Positions 14,841 through 20,168 of a stretch of DNA of 20,168 bases are shown here, piece after piece (position 1 is the first letter of the stretch; every line of letters begins with the position of its first letter). The notes under the pieces were generated by a model. It did not search any database, had not been told where the DNA came from, and saw only the letters and a list, made by a program, of their open reading frames with translations. Source of the DNA: Treponema sp. (lineage in GTDB: Bacteria; Spirochaetota; Spirochaetia; Treponematales; Breznakiellaceae); assembly GCA_009784995.1 (NCBI GenBank), contig WQXE01000020.1, forward strand, positions 1 through 20,168, given 5' to 3'. Made by a program: the position numbers and the translations under genes.

Positions 14841-15017
14841 ATGACGGATGAAAAACTTCTTGAAATAAGAAAAAAAATAGAAGCGTCACCACAATTATCA
14901 GACGAAGAATTTATTTCTATAATGTCTCATCAAAATGATGAACAAAATATTGATAATTTAAAATTTGAAGAAAAAAATTATAATATCTTAAATCATATTG
15001 TAATTGATCCAATATAA
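14841..15017 (+). CDS. Small acidic protein, 58 aa, first of a two-gene module
   Basis: ATG at 14841 behind AAAGG (14829-14833), stop TAA at 15015-15017. The product starts MTDEKLLEIRKKIEASPQ and ends NHIVIDPI. It is charged, rich in Glu, Asp and Asn, and shows helical character at first (LLEIRKKIEA, then SDEEFISIMSH). No signal peptide or known motif. It lies 35 bases before the 203-aa gene on the same strand, each with its own ribosome site, and one promoter lies upstream. Small acidic protein ahead of a larger basic one resembles antitoxin-toxin order, but nothing in the sequence proves this. I do not recognise the family. Confidence 0.65.
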   Translation: MTDEKLLEIRKKIEASPQLSDEEFISIMSHQNDEQNIDNLKFEEKNYNILNHIVIDPI

Positions 15018-15052
15018 ACATCTTTATAAATTGCGGCAAAAGGAAAAACTAC

Positions 15053-15664
15053 ATGCTTAAGGAAACAGAAAATCAATTCCGCAGAAAACTACTAGAAGAT
15101 ATAAATGACATTTGCAAAGCATCTGACGGACTCTTCCTTGATGAAGCAAACTTTGAATTAATATTTACATTATATCAACGATATAGGATCGAATTTCATA
15201 ATTATATGAACGAAAGAAACAGAAAGGAAAAACCTATAATAAAAATGGATAGGCATAAAATAGCGGCAGCTTTCTTTTGCGCAATATTAAAAGCTATGCC
15301 AATTGGAAAAAAACCCGGCTTTAATCGTTTTGTAGAAAGAACGGCAAATGAACAATTGGCTTTAATATTTAGCGTTTTATACATTGTAGATAAGTTTAAT
15401 ATATCAGATACTCACAAAACTGAAATTGATAAAGGAATTTATAATTTAGAGGTAAAATTCCCCGAATGTATACACAGTGATATAAAGGATTACAAAGTCA
15501 ATTTTATAATGCTTTTTATTGATAAAGCGCAAAGACAAATAATTGATATAGATTCGGAAAAATTTCAACCTGGTTCATTATTCATTATATCCCATTTATT
15601 TTTTGTATTGGACGCTTATTCATACCAAAAGAATTTTCAACTAGTAAAAGAATATTTATCGTAA
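15053..15664 (+). CDS. Hypothetical protein, 203 aa, second of a two-gene module
   Basis: Starts at the ATG behind AAAGGAA and ends in TAA. Mostly helical, soluble, with a distinctive MDRHKIAAAFFCAILKAMPI segment (about residues 65-84) and a Cys/His/Asp-bearing middle (FPECIHSDIKDY). No signal peptide; the hydrophobic stretches (LIFSVLYIVDKF, FIISHLFFVLDAY) are short and probably buried helices. I recall similar DRHK-type hypothetical proteins in Firmicutes genomes and mobile DNA, but I cannot name a family or function. Its partner is the 58-aa gene upstream. The gene is AT-rich and lies in an accessory-looking stretch next to an XRE regulator on the other strand, convergent with it. Coding is fairly sure; role unknown. 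Confidence 0.75.
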   Translation: MLKETENQFRRKLLEDINDICKASDGLFLDEANFELIFTLYQRYRIEFHNYMNERNRKEKPIIKMDRHKIAAAFFCAILKAMPIGKKPGFNRFVERTANEQLALIFSVLYIVDKFNISDTHKTEIDKGIYNLEVKFPECIHSDIKDYKVNFIMLFIDKAQRQIIDIDSEKFQPGSLFIISHLFFVLDAYSYQKNFQLVKEYLS

Positions 15665-15733
15665 TTTTATCAAGGCAAAAAAGCTAAAAGAAATTATATT
15701 GCATAAAATTTTCTTAAATTAAATAAAATTGTA

Positions 15734-16069
15734 TTATTTATCGTTAATTTTGTTTTTATGTTTATCAATAAGCGCGTTTTCTAAAATTTCTACAATAACT
15801 TCTCTAACTTCTTTTATAATATCCTTATGTAACCGTTCTAACGCGTTTTCGGGGGTTTTGCTTACCATAAATAGTTCATGAGATAAAATCCCGAAAGCTG
15901 AAGCTATTCGTTCTAATACTTCAGGAGTTGGAAATTGGCGGGATAGTTCTATCATAGCGATATATTGAGTAGAAATACCCGCTTTTTCCGCCAGTTTTGC
16001 CTGAGAAAATTGGTTTTTTTGCCGATTTGATTTTAAATTATTTGCCAAAACAGTTCTAATATTACTCAA
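15734..16069 (-). CDS. XRE-family regulator with TTG start
   Basis: 111 aa. Cro/C1-type HTH near the N-terminus: VLANNLKSNRQKNQFSQAKL, then AEKAGISTQYIAMIE as the turn and recognition helix, ending ASAFGILSHELF (to about residue 65). The rest is a helical, charged tail (ERLHKDIIKEVREVIVEILE), probably for dimerisation. The start is TTG at 16069-16067, supported by AAGAGAG at normal distance; no in-frame ATG is better placed. Divergent from the 473-aa lipoprotein gene, with operator-like palindromes in between, so it likely represses itself and that gene. The XRE type is certain by pattern; the regulated genes are inferred from position. Confidence 0.9.
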   Translation of the reverse strand: MSNIRTVLANNLKSNRQKNQFSQAKLAEKAGISTQYIAMIELSRQFPTPEVLERIASAFGILSHELFMVSKTPENALERLHKDIIKEVREVIVEILENALIDKHKNKINDK

Positions 16070-16090
16070 ATTTTTTACTCTCTTATCTAC

Positions 16091-16103
16091 TTATCAATGA
16101 TAA
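16091..16103. promoter_or_regulatory. Operator-like palindrome over XRE promoter -10
   Basis: TTATCA-A-TGATAA, a perfect palindrome with 6-bp arms, covering the predicted -10 of the XRE promoter (16102-16097). It shares the ATCAATGA core with the site at 16124. Confidence 0.55.
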
Positions 16104-16124
16104 ATATAAACGAATTGTTGACAA
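16097..16124 (-). promoter_or_regulatory. Promoter of XRE regulator (TTGTCA-N16-TATCAT)
   Basis: Minus-strand -35 TTGTCA (16124-16119), 16-nt spacer, TATCAT (16102-16097). Its -35 overlaps that of the divergent lipoprotein promoter (16118-16123), so only one promoter may be occupied at a time. Confidence 0.55.
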
Positions 16125-16146
16125 TCAATGAAATATTGATTATATT
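16118..16146 (+). promoter_or_regulatory. Promoter of 473-aa lipoprotein gene (TTGACA-N17-TATATT)
   Basis: TTGACA at 16118-16123, 17-nt spacer, TATATT at 16141-16146. A palindrome fills the whole spacer. About 60 bases of AT-rich leader follow, then AAGGAG and the ATG. Confidence 0.72.
16124..16140. promoter_or_regulatory. Operator-like palindrome filling the promoter spacer
   Basis: ATCAATGAAATATTGAT: perfect 6-bp arms (ATCAAT/ATTGAT) with a 5-nt centre, exactly between the -35 and -10 of the lipoprotein promoter. Expected site for the neighbouring XRE regulator. Confidence 0.65.
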
Positions 16147-16210
16147 AAATGTTACGTTGATAAATAATTTTTTTTCAATGAATTTAATATTTTGATTAAG
16201 GAGTTTTAGT

Positions 16211-17632
16211 ATGAAAAAAATATTTAAATTTTCTGTTATCGCTTCTGTAATGTTCATCGGGTTTTCAATTTTAAGCTGCGACTTAGACCCAGGTGGCGAT
16301 AAAGAACCAGGCAGTATTCCGGCCGGCACTACATTTTCTATAAAAGGCACATTCGACGGCAAAATATTTAGCATCGCTAACGCGGAAAATTATGCCCGTT
16401 CAGTAAGCGCCGATAGTTACGCCATTAGAGGTGAACTGGAAGATGGCGATATTGTATTCCGGCTTACCGGCACTTATGACCCTATCGCGAGGAATTTTAT
16501 AGCATCCGCCGCGAGTTCAATAATTCGTTTTACAATTAGCGGTTCATTTAACGAAGCCGGCGTTTCTCTGGGAACTACCGCTACAGTAACTACCAGACCC
16601 GATCAATCTAGTGATAATTGGACATCTGTTTCTCATATTGTTACGGAAACAGCAGTAACAATTACCAGCACAATTGATGCGGAAGAAGATACAGGTGGGA
16701 TTCCTTCATTCGCATGGGGATGGTGGAAAACTAGCGGGCAAGGATGGAAAATGAAACTTCTCTTTTCCCAATGGGCTATTTTACAGGAATATGAAGAAAA
16801 TTATGAAGGCAATATTATTTATGATTCATTAAGCGCTTCTGTAATAGAAGCAAATTATAAAGGCGGCTACTGGGATTTAATTTTCAGTTATCCTGTTTAT
16901 ATCGGAACAAAAGAACAGGTTGAAACTGCCGCAACTGAATACTTGGCTAGTAAAGGTCTAACAGGTGAATTATTGCCTGCAAATCCTTTTCCACCGGATT
17001 GGGTTTATATGACAAATTGGTACTATGTTTATAGTCCCGGAGAACATGATTACTTTCAATACAACTTTAACATTGTTGAAAATATCGGTCCAAATCCAAT
17101 TGATTGGGAAAATTCCTTAACTAATCAATTAAATATCGCTCTCGGTGAATATAGTATATCTTTTTTATATCCTGAATCTCCAACAAAAGCGCAGTGGGAA
17201 ACATTTATAGCTTCTTGGTTTGCAAATAAAGGTATCCCAGTGACAAAACTTACTATAGCTCCGCCGGAATTTAATCCAATAGATGCACCCGGTATCTTTT
17301 ATTTTTATGACGCAAGCTGGAACGATATTAGATGGGGATATGGCGGTGATTGGTTCGCTTTATCCGCGGCTCAAAGGAAAGTTATTGAAAACGCTCAAAT
17401 ACAGTGGTGGTCTACACACTACCTTGAAAGATATTTAATTGATCAAGGTGTGTCGCCAACAACCAAATACTCAAAATGCAAAGCCGTATTTACTCACAGT
17501 AATACGCGGATAACATTATTACATTACATAACAGGGACGCAAGAAAATCCTGTATGGGAATGGAATACTATAACGGAAGCAAGAAATGCAACCATTATAG
17601 AAGATCAAGAACCAGTAGTATTAACAAGATAA
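16211..17632 (+). CDS. Predicted lipoprotein, 473 aa, divergent from XRE regulator
   Basis: Starts at ATG 16211 behind AAGGAG. A lipobox signal peptide (MKKIFKFSVIASVMFIGFSI, then LSC, Cys23) predicts a lipid-anchored protein at the cell envelope. The mature part has an early strand-rich region (about 40-150, SIKGTFDGKIFSIANAENYA, TVTTRPDQSSDNWTSVSH), then aromatic-rich regions with many Trp and Tyr (SFAWGWWKTSGQGWKMKLLF, YMTNWYYVYSPG). Two related segments, EYLASKGLTGELLPANPFPP and SWFANKGIPVTKLTIAPPE, suggest a duplicated domain. I do not recognise a family. A GGWWST-like YGGDWFALS stretch near the end has no known function to me. Its 3' end overlaps the convergent acyl-ACP thioesterase gene by 12 bases. 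Probably controlled by the divergent XRE regulator. Confidence 0.8.
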   Translation: MKKIFKFSVIASVMFIGFSILSCDLDPGGDKEPGSIPAGTTFSIKGTFDGKIFSIANAENYARSVSADSYAIRGELEDGDIVFRLTGTYDPIARNFIASAASSIIRFTISGSFNEAGVSLGTTATVTTRPDQSSDNWTSVSHIVTETAVTITSTIDAEEDTGGIPSFAWGWWKTSGQGWKMKLLFSQWAILQEYEENYEGNIIYDSLSASVIEANYKGGYWDLIFSYPVYIGTKEQVETAATEYLASKGLTGELLPANPFPPDWVYMTNWYYVYSPGEHDYFQYNFNIVENIGPNPIDWENSLTNQLNIALGEYSISFLYPESPTKAQWETFIASWFANKGIPVTKLTIAPPEFNPIDAPGIFYFYDASWNDIRWGYGGDWFALSAAQRKVIENAQIQWWSTHYLERYLIDQGVSPTTKYSKCKAVFTHSNTRITLLHYITGTQENPVWEWNTITEARNATIIEDQEPVVLTR

Positions 17633-18403
17633 CCGCAGTTCTGCCCTGAATGCCGCTTGCCCGTTTTCGCGCTTGCGGCCTTCAAAGGCAAAAGTTTTAT
17701 CGTTAATTGGCGCATAAAAAATATCTGTTACTTCGCCTTCAAGGATTTCGTTTAAATAATTTATATCAAAACGTATTTTACCGGCGTTAAATAAAAGATG
17801 AGGGTCAAGAATATCTTCTATCCACTGTATGTAACGAACATTATTAACATGGCCGTTATAATCAAGATCAGTGTAAAGAGCTTTTCTTTCGGCAGCTTTT
17901 TGTAAATCGTTACGCTTTTCAAGTTCTGTAACGCTTTCTGTTTCTTCGTTTAAAGCCCGCAGCCCTTCGTTAACAGGAAGATTTTCTACAACAGACTGCG
18001 GTCTTAAGGGCCGGCGTTTTTCCATGTCTACAATAAGCCATGTACTGCGGGCGGATACAATAGACCTTTCATCTTTATCTTTAATTTCATAGTCGCGGAT
18101 CGCGAAAAGTTTTTGACACCCACAAGGCATACTTCTTATAGTAACAGGTTCGCGGTAATTTGGGCGCCTTTCCACAATTACAGTCATTCGTGAAAGTATC
18201 CAGGCTTGAACCGCTTTTGCCATGTCTTCGCGCCCGACACCCAGGTTTTCCGCGTGACTTATCGCGGCTTCCTGAAAAAATTGAAAAATAGCGTCCAATG
18301 TAAGCCTGTCGGATTTATCTATTACCCCAAAGCGTATTGGAAAAGTTTCCTGCCAAACATTTACAATCCCTGCGCCTTTGGGATTAGCCGCGTCACAATT
18401 CAT
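17621..18403 (-). CDS. Acyl-ACP thioesterase (FatA/FatB-like, double hotdog)
   Basis: 260 aa, normal for bacterial acyl-ACP thioesterases. Two hotdog halves: residues about 15-130 (WQETFPIRFGVIDKSDRLTL, QEAAISHAENLGVG) and about 165-260 (YTDLDYNGHVNNVRYIQWIE). In the second half, Asn183 and His185 match the catalytic Asn/His of plant FatA/FatB. It would release free fatty acids from ACP in the cytoplasm. The ATG at 18403 has AGGGA before it, overlapping the TAG stop of the upstream lipoprotein gene (8-bp gap), so the two are co-transcribed. The first 15 residues lack conservation marks and the true start might be later. The 3' end overlaps the convergent lipoprotein gene. High confidence in family; substrate chain length unknown. 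Confidence 0.93.
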   Translation of the reverse strand: MNCDAANPKGAGIVNVWQETFPIRFGVIDKSDRLTLDAIFQFFQEAAISHAENLGVGREDMAKAVQAWILSRMTVIVERRPNYREPVTIRSMPCGCQKLFAIRDYEIKDKDERSIVSARSTWLIVDMEKRRPLRPQSVVENLPVNEGLRALNEETESVTELEKRNDLQKAAERKALYTDLDYNGHVNNVRYIQWIEDILDPHLLFNAGKIRFDINYLNEILEGEVTDIFYAPINDKTFAFEGRKRENGQAAFRAELRLSC

Positions 18404-18411
18404 ATTAATCC

Positions 18412-18987
18412 CTACTGCTCCACTCTGGTAAAAGAAATATTTTCTTCGGTTTCCCAGTTAGTATCAATTTTAGCTTCCAATGTATTTTTTTTAACAGAGA
18501 AATTTACTTCGTACCAATACTCACATTTAAAACTGCCGGTATTCAGATTAAAATTAAAAACTCCATGGGTAACATCACCGTCATTGTCAATTACATAAAC
18601 AGTATCGTTAATAAACGCTAAAACCCAGCCGTCAGGTCCTTCCCATACGCCATGTATCGCTGAAGGCGCAGGTTTTCTGTTTCTTTCTTTAACAAAGGTA
18701 AATAACTCAATATAATTATTCAGAATCATTTCGTTTCCGTTAACAGAAAAAGTAATCAGATAATTATCGCGAAAGTTAAATGTACCGGAATCGTTATCAA
18801 AATTAAAAGTGCCTTTTCTTATCTCATAATCATCTTTAAGAAAACAAATGTTGTCAACAAAAATAATGCTTACGGCATCACCATCCAAATTGCCATTCCA
18901 TTTTCCGTTTAACGGGTATTTTTCCCCGCATCCCGCGAGAATAATGACAAATATCATAAAAATAATAATTTTTATTTTTTTCCGCAT
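18412..18987 (-). CDS. Small lipoprotein with internal duplication
   Basis: 191 aa. Lipoprotein signal ending LAGC (Cys20): MRKKIKIIIFMIFVIILAGC. The mature part consists of two similar halves of about 70 residues: GKWNGNLDGDAVSIIFVDN...GTFNFDNDSGTFNF...ITFSVNGNEM and GVWEGPDGWVLAFINDTVYV...GVFNFNLNTGSFKC...VNFSVKKNTL. Each looks like a beta-rich domain beginning with a Gly-x-Trp. I do not recognise a named family, but lipocalin-like single-sheet domains with this GxW start are common in Bacteroidetes and spirochaete lipoproteins. Transcribed just ahead of the acyl-ACP thioesterase. No obvious ribosome site is seen before the ATG. Envelope location follows from the lipobox. Confidence 0.8.
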   Translation of the reverse strand: MRKKIKIIIFMIFVIILAGCGEKYPLNGKWNGNLDGDAVSIIFVDNICFLKDDYEIRKGTFNFDNDSGTFNFRDNYLITFSVNGNEMILNNYIELFTFVKERNRKPAPSAIHGVWEGPDGWVLAFINDTVYVIDNDGDVTHGVFNFNLNTGSFKCEYWYEVNFSVKKNTLEAKIDTNWETEENISFTRVEQ

Positions 18988-19061
18988 TTTAATATTTTAT
19001 ATTAAATATAAGCTTTATTACAATAGTTACAAAAACCTGTATGGCGTCAATTCAATATATA

Positions 19062-19070
19062 TGGTAGAAT
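19062..19070 (+). promoter_or_regulatory. Extended -10 promoter of DUF2804 gene (TGGTAGAAT)
   Basis: TGG-TAGAAT ends 9 bases before the ATG, so the leader would be very short or absent. No convincing -35. The same ATGGTAGAAT string marks the tatD promoter. Confidence 0.5.
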
Positions 19071-19079
19071 TTATTTTAG

Positions 19080-20141
19080 ATGTACACTAGGGAGATATTG
19101 CCTCCAATTTCATCACCCATCGAGGATGGAAACCCCGTAATCGGGACATGGAATAAGGCTTTTGAAAAAGTTGATTTATTGGAAATTCGCAAGCCGTTTC
19201 GTTTCCCCTTTCCACGCTGGTTAAGGGATTTTCGCATAAAAGAATGGCAGTCTTTTAATGTAAGCGACAAATTATATATGCTTGAAGCTATTTTTTGCAA
19301 TGTAAAAATATTCCGTATAGCCCAGGTTATTCTATACGATAAAAAAACCAACGAAAAATTCGTCTACAGAAAGATAATACCGGGAACAGGCTGGAAGCTC
19401 CCGTTAAGTCTCGCGAATTCTTCCATAGACAGCCATTCATCGGGGTTTTACTTCCGTATTCACAACTGGCTGGACGCGGATACTATAAATCTGGATATAA
19501 ATATAGAAGCCAGACGAAAAAAGCCTTCGCTTACAGTTCATCTCGCTTATAACGCGCGTAGTCAGGAAACGAACCCTATGACGGTTTCGTTGGGTATTTC
19601 CAAAAGGCGTACAATGTACGCGTATAAAATACTAACCCCGGTACAGGCAGACATTGTTTGCGCGGGGAAACGTATCAGAATAAAACAGGAAACAAGTTCC
19701 GGGTTTTTCTGTGATTTTAAGGGATTTTTCCCGTACAGGATGCGTTCAACATATTGCAGCGCGGCGGGTTTTATCGAAGAAAATCCTGAAAAAATACGGC
19801 GTTTTGGCTTCCATATTGCCGAAAATCAAACAAGAGAAACAAATAAAAATAACGAAAACGCGTTATGGGTAGACGGCAAATTAACGCCGCTTCCGCCTGT
19901 ATTAATTACGATGCCCGACGGCTCTGATGATGTTTGGGTTATTCAGGATGTCGAGGGAATGGTTGATTTAACATTCACCAAAAAGGAACAGACAAAAAAA
20001 GGGTTAAAATATTTTATAACAAGAGCGGATTATAATATCGCTTTTGGATACTATAATGGAATGTTGGTAAATTCTGACGGAGAACAAATACAAATAAAAA
20101 ATCTGTTCGGGATGGGAAAAAAACTTTATTTACGGGTGTGA
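19080..20141 (+). CDS. DUF2804-family protein
   Basis: 353 aa, cytoplasmic, no signal peptide. Recognised as DUF2804 by overall shape and the characteristic C-terminal segment YNIAFGYYNGMLVNSDGEQI followed by LFGMGKKLYLRV. Other features: basic early part (RKPFRFPFPRWLRDFRIKEW), and LYMLEAIFCNVKIFR. The biochemical function of the family is not established. The ATG at 19080 has no Shine-Dalgarno; an extended -10 box ends 9 bases before it, suggesting leaderless or near-leaderless translation. It is divergent from the small lipoprotein/thioesterase operon. The next gene starts 2 bases after its stop. Confidence 0.88.
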   Translation: MYTREILPPISSPIEDGNPVIGTWNKAFEKVDLLEIRKPFRFPFPRWLRDFRIKEWQSFNVSDKLYMLEAIFCNVKIFRIAQVILYDKKTNEKFVYRKIIPGTGWKLPLSLANSSIDSHSSGFYFRIHNWLDADTINLDINIEARRKKPSLTVHLAYNARSQETNPMTVSLGISKRRTMYAYKILTPVQADIVCAGKRIRIKQETSSGFFCDFKGFFPYRMRSTYCSAAGFIEENPEKIRRFGFHIAENQTRETNKNNENALWVDGKLTPLPPVLITMPDGSDDVWVIQDVEGMVDLTFTKKEQTKKGLKYFITRADYNIAFGYYNGMLVNSDGEQIQIKNLFGMGKKLYLRV

Positions 20142-20143
20142 TT

Positions 20144-20168
20144 ATGAGTAAAAAAAATACGCAATCAA
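20144..20168 (+). CDS. Start of next gene, cut by window edge
   Basis: ATG at 20144, two bases after the DUF2804 stop, opens a frame reading MSKKNTQS to the window end. The tight spacing suggests an operon with DUF2804. A GGGTG sequence about 8 bases upstream may act as ribosome site. Too little is present to name it. Confidence 0.4.

Noticed and set aside
15665..15733. Terminator between the 203-aa gene and the convergent XRE gene
   Set aside because: The gap is AT-rich with no stable stem that I can see.

Overview
The window looks like chromosomal DNA from a spirochaete, most likely a host-associated Treponema. The DNA is AT-rich. Several exported proteins carry lipobox signal peptides of the treponemal kind (FSGC, ILSC, LAGC). 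There is a large acidic/TM/TPR protein of a spirochaete-like type, a DUF2804 gene, and a tryptophanase/tyrosine phenol-lyase-family gene. I saw no rRNA, tRNA or CRISPR. The genus is an inference from gene content and style.

Left part (1-5.1 kb) is an accessory region. It holds a partial unknown gene, a single-hotdog thioesterase, and two closely related vapBC toxin-antitoxin cassettes in direct orientation. The cassettes bracket an island: an RCC1-repeat lipoprotein gene interrupted by one in-frame TGA, a small ORF upstream of it, and a divergent XRE-type regulator. Both vapB genes have near-consensus promoters whose -10 box lies 6 nt before the ATG, so their mRNAs are probably leaderless.

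Middle part (5.1-14 kb) is housekeeping. A TPL/tryptophanase-family lyase gene converges on a minus-strand cluster: large acidic TPR membrane protein, TatD nuclease, DusB-like tRNA-dihydrouridine synthase, rhomboid protease and D-Ala-D-Ala ligase. tatD has its own strong promoter and probably drives tatD-dus-rhomboid-ddl. A GC-rich dispersed repeat lies as two inverted copies between the lyase and ddl genes, and a third copy lies in frame inside the dus coding sequence. A 13-bp repeat (GGTGTCAGTCACC) supplies the stop codon of the TPR gene and recurs, inverted, near the left end.

Right part (14-20.2 kb) holds a secreted CBM48-like protein divergent from the TPR gene, and a two-gene module of unknown function (58 aa plus 203 aa). 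Next comes an XRE regulator divergent from a large lipoprotein gene: a perfect palindrome exactly fills the spacer of the lipoprotein promoter. Then follow a small duplicated-domain lipoprotein plus acyl-ACP thioesterase operon, a DUF2804 gene, and the first codons of another gene. XRE regulator divergent from a lipoprotein gene occurs twice in the window.

Functions are assigned by recognising motifs by eye; no database search was run.
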